A DNA stretch of 64,000 nt from Pseudonocardia petroleophila (lineage in GTDB: Bacteria; Actinomycetota; Actinomycetes; Mycobacteriales; Pseudonocardiaceae): NCBI RefSeq assembly GCF_014235185.1, contig NZ_CP060131.1, positions 4,967,501-5,031,500 on the forward strand. The letters are read 5' to 3'. The position numbers and the translations under genes were made by a program. Shown here in pieces: positions 30,066 to 38,181 of the stretch. How positions within the stretch are numbered: position 1 is the first letter of the stretch; each line of letters begins with the position of its first letter. The notes beneath the pieces are model-generated. The model worked only from the letters and a program-made list of their open reading frames with translations, ran no database searches and was not told where the DNA came from.

Positions 30066-30485
30066 TCCGTGATCGGCGGGTGTTGGTTCGCGCTCTCCGA
30101 CTGCTCGCGCTGCGTGTCGCTGCACACCGCCCGCCGGGTCACCGGTTCCCCGGGTCCACAGGCCGCCGGTCGCGCACCCACGCGGTGGACGTCGGGACTC
30201 GATGTGCGATCCCGATCCGCAGGGGTCGTGATCGCCGCGAACCGGTCAGCGACGTCGCCCGCGCGGCCACGAGCCGCGCCTCGTGACGATCTTGCGGGCT
30301 GGTGGAGCAGCACCCCAGCCGACCGCGGCATCCCGGGCGGGGGCGGATGGCGGGCCGCACTCACGGTGTCGGGCGACCCGGGTCCTGCCGCACCGGAGTG
30401 GGCCCGTGCGGCGAGAACCGACGGCCTCGCGGGGCCCCGTAGGAGCGCTCGCCCGGCCGCAACGACGGGCTGACCGTGCGCGAGC

Positions 30486-30655
30486 GGGCAACTCGCCGGG
30501 CGGGGCGGCCAACTCGCCGGACGAAGGCGGCAAACTCGCCGGGCGAAGGCGGCAAACTCGCCGGGCGAAGGCGGCAAACTCGCCGGGCGAAGGCGGCAAA
30601 CTCGCCGGGCGGCGTCCGCAAACTCGCCGGGCGGGGCGGCAAACTCGCCGGGTGG
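30486..30655 (-). repeat. Array B of 22-bp repeats, opposite orientation to array A
   Basis: The + strand shows the reverse complement of array A's core. AACTCGCC begins at 30490, 30511, 30533, 30555, 30577, 30599, 30621 and 30642, giving eight units spaced 21-22 bp. The four central units are identical over GGCAAACTCGCCGGGCGAAG. The array is far more regular than array A. Confidence 0.9.
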
Positions 30656-30735
30656 GGGTGGCGGGCTCGGGGGTCGGGCGGCGGGCTCCCGGGGTGGGGA
30701 CCAGTGGCTGCCGGGGCCGGGGCATGATCGACCCC

Positions 30736-32004
30736 ATGCTCGAGTGGTCGTTGCTGAGCGGCCCACTGCCGTGGGTCCTCCTGCTGGCCGGGGCGGCGGG
30801 GCTCGTGCTGCTGCTCGCCGCCCGCGGCCGCCGCTGGTGGGGGCGGTCCGTGCCGGTCGCGGTGGGGTCGGCGGTCGTGCTCACCGCACTCGCGGTGGTC
30901 GTCGTCGACGTCGTCTGGCAGCCGTTCCCCGACCCGGTCCCGCTGCTCGTGGTGCTGGCCGTCGGGCTGGGGCTGGTCGCGGTGGGGCTGGCCGTGGCGC
31001 GGTGGCGCTGGTGGTCGCCGGTGGCCGCGACGCTCGTCGTGCTCGCCGCCGCGCAGGGCGTCAACGGCTACTACCAGGAGTTCCCGACGGTGCGCACCGC
31101 GCTCGGCCTCTCCGCGGCCGACGTCCTGCCCTTCGCCGACGTCGCGGCCCGGCAGCGCCAGTACGTCGGGAGCAGGGGCACGCCGCTGGAGGGCGGGTGG
31201 CGCCCGTCCGCCGACATGCCGGACGCCGGCGTCGTCAGCCAGGTCGACATCCCGGCCACGGTGTCGGGCTTCCCCGCCCGGCCCGCCTGGGTCTACCTGC
31301 CGCCCGCCTACCTCGGGTCGACGCGCGCCCAGCTGCCCGTGCTCGTGCTGCTCTCCGGCCAGCCCGGCTCCCCCGACGACTGGCTCACCAGCGGCGAGCT
31401 CGCCCAGCGCGCCGACGCCTACGCCGCCGAGCACGACGGGCTCGCCCCGGTGGTCGTCCTGCCCGACCACCTCGGCGACCCGCTCGCCAACCCGCTGTGC
31501 GTCGACTCCCCGCTCGGCGACGCCTTCACCTACCTCACCGTCGACGTCCCGGCGTGGATCCGCTCCACGCTGCAGGTGACCGCGTCCGACTGGGCCGTCG
31601 GCGGGCTGTCCAACGGCGGCACGTGCTCGCTGCAGCTGGCCGTCAACGCCCCCGACCTGTTCCCGACGTTCGTCGACATCTCCGGCGAGGACGCCCCCAC
31701 CCTCGGCGACCGCGCACAGACGATCGCGCAGGCCTTCGGCGGCGACGAAGCCGCGTACCGGGCCGTCAACCCGCTCGACGTCCTCGCGACGCGGCAGTTC
31801 CCCGACACCGCGGGCTACCTGGTCGGCGGGCTGCAGGACAGCGAGTACCTGCCGCAGGCGAGGACGGTGTTCGCGGCGGCCCAGGCGGCCGGCATGGACG
31901 TGGAGTTCCACCCGCTCCCCGGCGAGCACACCTGGGAGGTCTGGGGGCCGGGCCTGGGCGACGCGCTCCCCTGGCTCGGCACCCGGCTGGGGATCACCCC
32001 GTGA
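30736..32004 (+). CDS. Membrane-anchored esterase (EstA/mycolyltransferase-like alpha/beta hydrolase)
   Basis: A 422-residue protein with three or four N-terminal membrane helices (about 5-110) and an extracellular esterase domain (about 155-420). The nucleophile elbow is GGLSNGGTCSLQLA (Ser near 295), the acid lies in VGGLQDSEYL and the His in LPGEHTWEVW, as in S-formylglutathione hydrolase and antigen-85-type esterases. It overlaps the MprF-like gene by GTGA. In corynebacteria an esterase gene neighbours the alanyl-phosphatidylglycerol synthase gene, so this one may process or transfer aminoacylated lipids. ATG 30736 was preferred over ATG 30724 because CATGAT stands 7 nt upstream. Confidence 0.82.
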   Translation: MLEWSLLSGPLPWVLLLAGAAGLVLLLAARGRRWWGRSVPVAVGSAVVLTALAVVVVDVVWQPFPDPVPLLVVLAVGLGLVAVGLAVARWRWWSPVAATLVVLAAAQGVNGYYQEFPTVRTALGLSAADVLPFADVAARQRQYVGSRGTPLEGGWRPSADMPDAGVVSQVDIPATVSGFPARPAWVYLPPAYLGSTRAQLPVLVLLSGQPGSPDDWLTSGELAQRADAYAAEHDGLAPVVVLPDHLGDPLANPLCVDSPLGDAFTYLTVDVPAWIRSTLQVTASDWAVGGLSNGGTCSLQLAVNAPDLFPTFVDISGEDAPTLGDRAQTIAQAFGGDEAAYRAVNPLDVLATRQFPDTAGYLVGGLQDSEYLPQARTVFAAAQAAGMDVEFHPLPGEHTWEVWGPGLGDALPWLGTRLGITP

Positions 32005-34496
32005 ACGGCCACCGCACCGTGACCGGCCGGCGCCTCGTGGCGACCGCGCGCCGCGCCCCCCTGACGATCGCGTTCGCCGCGCTCGCCCTCGTCGCCGGGA
32101 TCGTCACCGGCAGCATCCCGAACGGCCCGGGCCAGGACGTCCTCGACGCCGTCGGCACCGGGGTCGGCCCGCTGGCCGACGGCCGCTGGTGGACCCCGCT
32201 CACCGCGATCGTGCTCTGGGGCGGCCTGGCCGGGCACCTGGTGACGGCCGTGCTGGTGCTCGGGGCCGGGGCGGTCGCCGAGCGCCGGGTCGGCGCGCTG
32301 CGGACGGCCGCGCTGCTGGTGGGCACGCAGGTCGTCGGCACGCTGCTGGCGGTCGGCTCGATCGCCGCCGGATCCGCCGCGGGCGGGGCGTGGGCGGGTG
32401 AGCTGGCCGGGCAGGTGGCCGTCGGCGCGGCGCCCGGCGCGGTCGGGCTGCTGCTCGCCGTCAGCCACGTCCTGTCCGCGCTGTGGCGGCGGCGGATCCG
32501 GCTGGTGCTGCTCGTGGGCGTCGTCATGCTCGTCGCGTACTCCGGCGAGCTGACCGACTCCCTGCTGCTCACCTCCGCCCTGACCGGCCTGGTGGCCGGG
32601 CCGCTGGTGCTGCGCGGGACGGCGGTGCACCGGACGGGGGCGTCGTCGCGGTCGGAGGGGCGGGTGCTCGTGGCGCTCGTCGTCGCGGCCTCGGCGGTGG
32701 GGCCGGTCGTCGCGGCCGTCGCGCAGGCCCCGATCGGGCCGCTGTCGGTGCTGCAGTTCGTGGTGCTCTCGCCGCCGCCGGACGCCGCGACCGTCCAGCA
32801 GATCTGCGCGACCGCGGCCACCGACGTCTGCCGGTCGCTGCAGGCGCAGCTGCGGCTGTCCGGGATCGGGCCGGCGATCGCGTCGGCGATCCCGGTGCTC
32901 CTGCTGCTGGTGACGGCCGAGGGCCTGCGCCGCGGGCGGCGGGCGGCCCGGGTCGTCGGGATCGGGCTGAACCTGCTCCTCGCCGTGCTCGGGCTGCTGC
33001 TCGCGACGCAGGTCGCCGCGACCCCGGCCGAGCAGCTCGTCGTCTACGGGGGTGCGCCCGGGGCCCGGCAGGTGCTCGCGCTGGTGCTGCCGCCGCTGCT
33101 GCCGCTCGCCGTCGCCGTGCTGCTGGTCCTCACGCGGGCCCGGTTCGCGGTGCGGGCGCCCTCGGGCACCTACCGCAGGCTCGGGCTCGTCGTCGCGGGC
33201 GCGCTCGTCGTCGTCTCGACGGCCTACGTCGGCGGCGGCACCCTGGTCGCCGACGGGTTCGACCGCCCGCCCTCGACCGGCGACCTGGCGGCCGACCTGC
33301 CGCTGCGGTTCCTGCCGCCGGGCTACCTCGGCGAGGTCGAGCCGGGGTTCCTGCCGCAGGACCTCGGTGCCACGCTGCTGTTCGAGTGGACCGGCGTCGT
33401 GTTCTGGCTGGTCGTGGCGGCGGGGCTGCTGCGGTCGTTCGTGGCGGCGCGGCCCGTGGGCGCCTCCGACGACCCCACCCGCGCCCGCGAGCTGCTGCGG
33501 GCGACCGGCGGGTCGCACCTGGGCTGGCTCACCACCTGGCCCGGGCACGCCTACTGGTTCGGCGACGGCACGGCCGTCGCCTACCGGGTGATCGGCGGCG
33601 TCGCGGTGACGACGGGCGACCCGATCGGCCCCGCCGACGCCCGGGAGACCGCGGTCCGCGGGTTCGCCGCGCACTGCGCCGAGCGGGGTCTGACCCCGGC
33701 GTTCTACAGCGTCACCGACGCGACGCGCGCGGCGTGCGCGGCCCTGGGGTGGCGCGCGGTGCAGGTCGCCGAGGAGACCGTGGTCCCGCTGCCCGAGCTG
33801 GCGTTCACCGGCAAGCGCTGGCAGGACGTCCGCAGCGCGCTCAACCGGGCCACCAAGAACGGCACCACCGCCGAGTGGATCACCTACCGGCACGCGCCGC
33901 TCGCGATCACCGACCAGATCCGCGCGATCAGCGAGGAGTGGGTCGTCGACAAGGGGCTGCCCGAGATGGGCTTCACCCTGGGCGGTCTCGACGAGCTGGC
34001 CGACGACGACGTGCGCTGCCTCGTCGCCGTCGACACCGACCGCACGGTCCTCGGCGTCACCAGCTGGCTGCCCGTGCACGAGGACGGCGAGGTCGTCGGC
34101 TGGACGCTGGACTTCATGCGCCGCCGGACCGGCACCCACGGGATCATGGAGTTCCTCATCGCCTCGGCCGCCCAGACCTTCCGCGACGAGGGCGCGCGGT
34201 TCGCGTCGCTCTCCGGCGCCCCGCTGGCCCAGCTCGAACCCCAGCAGGCCGACGGGCTGCAGCGCGTCCTCGACGTCGCCGGGCACGCCCTCGAACCCGT
34301 CTACGGCTTCCGGTCGCTGCTGGCGTTCAAGGCGAAGTTCCAGCCCACCTACGAACCGCTGTTCCTGGCCTACCCCGACCCCGTCGCGCTGCCCGCCATC
34401 GGCGTCGCCGTCGGGCGCGCCTACCTCCCGGACCTGACCGCTCGTCAGTCCGCCCGGCTCCTCGCACGGATGCGGGAGGGCCGTCCGGACGCGTGA
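32001..34496 (+). CDS. MprF/LysX-like aminoacyl-phosphatidylglycerol synthase with rhomboid-like N-terminal region
   Basis: An 831-residue protein from GTG 32001 (overlapping the esterase stop). Residues about 1-480 hold some 12-14 membrane helices, the first part resembling the rhomboid-like domain found in actinobacterial MprF-like proteins. The C-terminal DUF2156 domain (about 490-831) is a GNAT-like aminoacyl transferase: HAYWFGDGTAVAYRVIGGVAVTTGDPIG, KRWQDVRSALNRATKNG, and SLSGAPLAQLE. It should move an amino acid from aminoacyl-tRNA to a membrane phospholipid, lowering surface charge. No lysyl-tRNA-synthetase domain is fused, unlike mycobacterial LysX, so the amino acid cannot be predicted. 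Confidence 0.85.
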   Translation: MNGHRTVTGRRLVATARRAPLTIAFAALALVAGIVTGSIPNGPGQDVLDAVGTGVGPLADGRWWTPLTAIVLWGGLAGHLVTAVLVLGAGAVAERRVGALRTAALLVGTQVVGTLLAVGSIAAGSAAGGAWAGELAGQVAVGAAPGAVGLLLAVSHVLSALWRRRIRLVLLVGVVMLVAYSGELTDSLLLTSALTGLVAGPLVLRGTAVHRTGASSRSEGRVLVALVVAASAVGPVVAAVAQAPIGPLSVLQFVVLSPPPDAATVQQICATAATDVCRSLQAQLRLSGIGPAIASAIPVLLLLVTAEGLRRGRRAARVVGIGLNLLLAVLGLLLATQVAATPAEQLVVYGGAPGARQVLALVLPPLLPLAVAVLLVLTRARFAVRAPSGTYRRLGLVVAGALVVVSTAYVGGGTLVADGFDRPPSTGDLAADLPLRFLPPGYLGEVEPGFLPQDLGATLLFEWTGVVFWLVVAAGLLRSFVAARPVGASDDPTRARELLRATGGSHLGWLTTWPGHAYWFGDGTAVAYRVIGGVAVTTGDPIGPADARETAVRGFAAHCAERGLTPAFYSVTDATRAACAALGWRAVQVAEETVVPLPELAFTGKRWQDVRSALNRATKNGTTAEWITYRHAPLAITDQIRAISEEWVVDKGLPEMGFTLGGLDELADDDVRCLVAVDTDRTVLGVTSWLPVHEDGEVVGWTLDFMRRRTGTHGIMEFLIASAAQTFRDEGARFASLSGAPLAQLEPQQADGLQRVLDVAGHALEPVYGFRSLLAFKAKFQPTYEPLFLAYPDPVALPAIGVAVGRAYLPDLTARQSARLLARMREGRPDA

Positions 34497-34552
34497 GCAG
34501 CGGCCCGGCGACCGACCGCCGCGTGCACCGGGCCGACCGGCGCAGGCCAGGC

Positions 34553-34566
34553 AACCCGCCGGGGTT
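34553..34566 (+). terminator. Weak hairpin after the MprF-like gene
   Basis: AACCC (34553-34557) pairs with GGGTT (34562-34566) around GCCG, followed by a short T-containing stretch. The stem is only 5 bp, so termination is uncertain. Confidence 0.3.
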
Positions 34567-34623
34567 TCGATTTGCCGGCTAGTACCCTCGCCCGGGTTGA
34601 CCGATAACCGTCGGAGGGCATGG

Positions 34624-36786
34624 GTGGCGCGCGAAGGCAGGGAGACCGACGAGGTACTGGTCTGCATGGCGCAGCGCCTGCAGAGCCAGCTCGAGCGGCA
34701 GCTCACCCTGGTCGAGCGCCTCCAGGTGCACGGCCGCGACGAGACGCTGGCCGACCTCGCCGAGCTGCGCACGTCGCTGCAGCGGTCGCTGCGGGGCAGC
34801 GAGAACGTGCTCGTCCTCGCGGGCGCGCAGCAGGGCCCGAGGTCGCGCGGCCCCCGCTCGGTCGCCGACGTGCTGGCCGACGCCCGGGCGGGCGTCGAGG
34901 ACGTCTCGCGGATCGGTCTCGGGCCCGCCCCCGACGCGAGCATCGCGCCGCGCGCGGTCGCGGGCCTGGTCGCCCTGTTCACCGAGCTGCTCACCCACGC
35001 CGTCGGCGCGGCCGCGCCGATGAGCCGCGTCGACGTCGCGAGCACCCGGTCCGAGGACGGCGGGGTCGTCGTCGAGGTCGCCGTCGACGGGCCCAGCCCG
35101 AGCGCCGGCGAGATCGACGAGCTCACCCGCCGCCTGGGCGACCGCCCGATCATCGACGACATCGTGTCCAACCGCGTCGGGCTGTTCGTCGCCGCGCGGC
35201 TGGCCCGGCGCTGCGGCGTCGGCCTGCGGGTCCAGCTGCGGCGCGGCACCCTGGCCGGCCCGGGGATCGTCGTCGTCGTCCACTGCCCGCCCGACCTGCT
35301 CGACGCCGTCGCCTTCGCCGCCCCCGACGCCCCGCGCTCGTGGAACCGCGACCCGGTCGTCCGCAACGGGAACGGCAACGGCCACCCCAACGGGGCCAAC
35401 GGGAACGGCCGCCGCGCAGCGGCGCATCCCGGCAACGGGGCGGGGCACCCCGGCAACGGGGCCTTCGACGCCCGGCCCGCCGCCGGTGGGCCCCACGGGA
35501 ACGGCGGGTACCCCGGGGGGAACGGGCAGCCGCGACGGCCCGATCCGCTGTCCGACCCCCTCCCCGGCTTCGCGTCGCGCCGCGACGCCGACCCGGCACG
35601 GCCCGACCCGGTGCGCGCCGATCCGCGCCGCCCCGACCCGTCGCACCGTCCCGACCCGTCGCACCGTCCCGACCCACTGCACCGGTCCGACCCACTGCAC
35701 CGGTCCGACCCGCTGCACCGGCCCGACCCGCTGCGGGCCGACGTGCGGGGACCCGACGCACCGGGATCCGATCCCGTGCGGTTCGACCCGCCGGCCCCCG
35801 ATCCCCTCCGGTCCGATTCCCTCTGGTCCGATCCCCTCCGGTCCGACGCGCCGGCATCCGGCACCCGGGGATCCGACCGGCAGCGCTTCGACGAGCAGCG
35901 ATCCGAACCGCTGGGATCCGACGCCCCGGGCTCCGACCCCCTGCGCTCCGACCTGCTGCGTCCCGATCCGGTGCGCACCGACCGCCGCGGCCCCGCCGAG
36001 CGACCCGGCGACGGCCGCCCGGCGGTCCGCAGGGAGCCGACCCGCACCGACGGCCCGTACCCCGGCAGCCCCGCCCCCGGCAGCGACCACCCCGGCCGGC
36101 CCGCCGACGAGCCCTCCCGCGCCGGGACGCCGGTCGCCGCGCCGCGGACCGGCTCGGAGCCCGCGCCGCCCCGCCGGGGCGATCCCGTCCGCCGGTCCGA
36201 GCTGCCCGGCCGGTCCGAGCCGTTCACCCGGTCCGAGCCCCTGTGGCACGACGAGCCCCGCCGCCCGGAGGACCCGTTCCGGCCGGGCGGGCCGGTCCAG
36301 CCGCTGGAGCCGCCCCTGCTGCCGGCCGCCCCGGTGTGGACCGACGAGCCCCCGCTCTCGCGCGGCAGCGGCGACGCCGAGCTGTTCGGCCCGCTCACCG
36401 GCTCGCTGCGCGACCGGATGCGCGAGAGCGCCCCGACCCCGATCTACGAGGCGGTGGCGTCGGCCTGGTTCGTCGACGCCGACAGCGCCCCCGCCGGGCG
36501 CCCGGCCGGCGGACCACCCCCGGACTGGAACACCCCCAGCGACGCCGAGTGGCGCGCCGCGTCCGAGCGCGCCGCCCGCCCCGCCGGCCCCCCGCCGGCC
36601 TCGACGCCGGCCGGGCTCCCCCGCCGCCGCCCCGGCACCCAGATGGTGGCGCCGCCGCGGCACGGCGACCCCGCCCCGCAGGGCGGCTCCCGCGACCGCG
36701 AACCGGAGAAGGTGCGCGAGCGGCTCGCGGTGTACCAGCAGGGTCTCGAGCGCGGGCGGCACCGCGCCGCCGACACCGACCGCTGA
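34624..36786 (+). CDS. Cytosolic histidine-kinase-like protein (nitrate-sensor/CvnA type) with R-x-D-P repeat linker
   Basis: A protein of about 720 residues. GTG 34624 was chosen (GGAGGG 6 nt upstream); an in-frame TTG at 34597 exists. Residues about 1-220 match the dimerisation and ATPase part of actinobacterial nitrate-sensor/CvnA kinases, but the phospho-accepting His is replaced (RSLRGSENVLVLAG). The ATPase motifs are eroded and no sensor or membrane part is present. About 250-600 is low complexity with RSDPLHRSDPLH-type repeats. The last 130 residues (TPIYEAVASAWF, GLPRRRPGTQMV, YQQGLERGR) are the conserved tail of that family. Probably a non-catalytic signalling or scaffold protein. 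Confidence 0.7.
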   Translation: MAREGRETDEVLVCMAQRLQSQLERQLTLVERLQVHGRDETLADLAELRTSLQRSLRGSENVLVLAGAQQGPRSRGPRSVADVLADARAGVEDVSRIGLGPAPDASIAPRAVAGLVALFTELLTHAVGAAAPMSRVDVASTRSEDGGVVVEVAVDGPSPSAGEIDELTRRLGDRPIIDDIVSNRVGLFVAARLARRCGVGLRVQLRRGTLAGPGIVVVVHCPPDLLDAVAFAAPDAPRSWNRDPVVRNGNGNGHPNGANGNGRRAAAHPGNGAGHPGNGAFDARPAAGGPHGNGGYPGGNGQPRRPDPLSDPLPGFASRRDADPARPDPVRADPRRPDPSHRPDPSHRPDPLHRSDPLHRSDPLHRPDPLRADVRGPDAPGSDPVRFDPPAPDPLRSDSLWSDPLRSDAPASGTRGSDRQRFDEQRSEPLGSDAPGSDPLRSDLLRPDPVRTDRRGPAERPGDGRPAVRREPTRTDGPYPGSPAPGSDHPGRPADEPSRAGTPVAAPRTGSEPAPPRRGDPVRRSELPGRSEPFTRSEPLWHDEPRRPEDPFRPGGPVQPLEPPLLPAAPVWTDEPPLSRGSGDAELFGPLTGSLRDRMRESAPTPIYEAVASAWFVDADSAPAGRPAGGPPPDWNTPSDAEWRAASERAARPAGPPPASTPAGLPRRRPGTQMVAPPRHGDPAPQGGSRDREPEKVRERLAVYQQGLERGRHRAADTDR

Positions 36787-36922
36787 CCCGGCCCGTGATC
36801 GGCGCGATCGTGGCGGGTGGCGCCCCCCCCGGAGGGCACCGAGGCACCGACCGTCGAGGTCGGGGGCACGTCCGCGGGACGGTCGTGGTGAGGGGGCGGG
36901 CGGGCCGTCCTAGAGTGGCGCG

Positions 36923-37345
36923 ATGCCGCAGTTCAGGATCTCCGAGGTCGCCCGCCTGCTCGGCGTCAGCGACGACACCGTCCGCCGGATGGTCGAGCAG
37001 GGGACGCTCCCGGTGCGGCGCGACGAGTCCAACCGCCGCGTCGTCGACGGCGTCGCGCTCGCCGAGTTCACCCGCGACCACGCGCGCTCCGTCCCCGACC
37101 CCTCCGACGTCCTGCGCTCGGCGCGCAACCGCTTCGTCGGGCTCGTCACCTCCGTCGTGCAGGACACCGTGATGGCGCAGGTGGAGATCCAGTGCGGGCC
37201 GCACCGGGTGGTGTCGCTGATGAGCACCGAGGCCGTCGAGGAGCTCAACCTGCGTCCCGGCGTGCTCGCGGTGGCGGTCGTCAAGTCGACCAACGTCGTC
37301 GTCGAGACCCCGACGCGGCTCCCCCACCACCGCTCGGAGGACTGA
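36923..37345 (+). CDS. HTH plus TOBE (Mop-like) molybdate-binding regulator
   Basis: A 140-residue protein. Residues 1-60 are an excisionase/MerR-type helix-turn-helix (FRISEVARLLGVSDDTVRRMVEQGTLP), and 70-135 form a TOBE/Mop domain (RNRFVGLVTSVVQDTVMAQVEIQCGPHRVVSLMSTEAVEELNL). Such fusions bind molybdate or tungstate and may store it or regulate Mo genes. No molybdate transporter lies next to it; a molybdenum hydroxylase is encoded 17 kb downstream. ATG 36923 follows TAGAGT (36911-36916) by 6 nt. The SDR gene follows after 4 bp. Confidence 0.88.
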   Translation: MPQFRISEVARLLGVSDDTVRRMVEQGTLPVRRDESNRRVVDGVALAEFTRDHARSVPDPSDVLRSARNRFVGLVTSVVQDTVMAQVEIQCGPHRVVSLMSTEAVEELNLRPGVLAVAVVKSTNVVVETPTRLPHHRSED

Positions 37346-37349
37346 CGCC

Positions 37350-38144
37350 GTGGACCTGGGACTCACCGGGAAGCGCGCCGTGGTGACCGGCGCGAGCCGC
37401 GGGATCGGCCTGGCCGTGGCGCTGGGCCTGGCCGCCGAGGGCGCCGACGTGGCGCTCGTCGCGCGCGACCGGGCCGCCCTCGACGCCGCGGCCGGGCGGG
37501 TCGGCGGGCTCGGCGTCCGCGCCCTGCCCGTCGTCGCCGACACCTCCGACGACGCCGCGGTGCGCGCGATGGTCGACCGGGTCGTCGCGGAGTGGGGCGG
37601 GGTCGACGTCCTCGTGAACGCCGCCGCGACGCCCGCCGGCGGACCGGTCCCGGCGCTCGCCGACCTCACCGACGACGCGATGCGCGCCGAGTTCGAGACG
37701 AAGGTGCTGGGCTACCTGCGGTGCGCCCGGGCGGTCGCGCCGCACATGGTCGCGCAGGGCGGCGGCCGGATCGTCAACGTCAGCGGCCTCGCCGCACGCC
37801 AGTCGGGCTCGATCGCCGGTTCGGTGCGCAACGTCGCCGTCGCCGCGCTGACCAAGAACCTGGCCGACGAGCTCGGCCCGGCGGGCGTCGGGGTCACCGT
37901 CGTGCACCCGGGGCTGACGGTCACCGAGCGCATCCCGGCCCTGTTCGCCGCCCGCGCGGAGGCCCAGGACACCACCCCCGACGAGGTCGCCGCCGCCTTC
38001 GGGGCGGCCACCAGCATCGGGCGGCTGCCGACCGCCGAGGAGGTCGCCGACGTCGTGGTGTTCCTCTGCTCGCCGCGCAGCGTCGCGGTCACCGGGGACG
38101 CCGTCGCCGCCGGGGGCGGAGCCCGGGGCGCGATCCACTATTGA
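37350..38144 (+). CDS. SDR-family protein with altered catalytic residues
   Basis: A 264-residue classical-size SDR. The NAD(P)-binding motif TGASRGIGLAVAL and the structural VNAAATPAGG segment are intact, and the catalytic Ser is kept (NVSG, Ser 145). The Tyr-x3-Lys pair is not: by alignment with LTKNLADEL, Tyr is Gly 157 and Lys is Asn 161 (GSVRN). The usual oxidoreductase mechanism is therefore unlikely; isomerase, lyase or binding roles are possible. GTG 37350 has GGAGG 9 nt upstream, and the gene lies 4 bp after the TOBE gene, probably in one operon. Confidence 0.82.
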   Translation: MDLGLTGKRAVVTGASRGIGLAVALGLAAEGADVALVARDRAALDAAAGRVGGLGVRALPVVADTSDDAAVRAMVDRVVAEWGGVDVLVNAAATPAGGPVPALADLTDDAMRAEFETKVLGYLRCARAVAPHMVAQGGGRIVNVSGLAARQSGSIAGSVRNVAVAALTKNLADELGPAGVGVTVVHPGLTVTERIPALFAARAEAQDTTPDEVAAAFGAATSIGRLPTAEEVADVVVFLCSPRSVAVTGDAVAAGGGARGAIHY

Positions 38145-38181
38145 GACGGTCCGGGGCGGACCGGCGTGGAAGGGTGGTCCG

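Larger units (their letters stand above)
29896..30735. other. Gene-free stretch bearing two inverted arrays of a 22-bp repeat
   Basis: No reading frame here shows a recognisable domain, ribosome site or plausible start. Open frames are only GC-rich shadows and the repeats encode arginine-rich junk in all frames. The stretch holds array A (29921-30065), about 410 bp of unique sequence (30066-30477) without visible features, array B (30486-30655), and the promoter of the esterase gene at its end (CATGAT at 30723-30728). Confidence 0.7.

Noticed and set aside
29921..30655. CRISPR array
   Set aside because: Period is only 21-22 bp, repeats are joined by a few bases, there are no unique 25-40-bp spacers, and no cas genes are present.
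34567..34579. Stray copy of the 22-bp repeat core (CGATTTGCCGGC)
   Set aside because: Single, imperfect match in GC-rich sequence; probably chance.
34597..34623. TTG start for the pseudo-kinase
   Set aside because: No ribosome site precedes it, whereas GGAGGG stands 6 nt before the in-frame GTG at 34624.
31815..36398. Very long antisense open frames (also at 1181-3988, 5586-7643, 17183-21115 and 41621-45697, minus strand)
   Set aside because: They are arginine-, glycine- or proline-rich shadows opposite well-supported genes, expected at this GC content, and show no domain.
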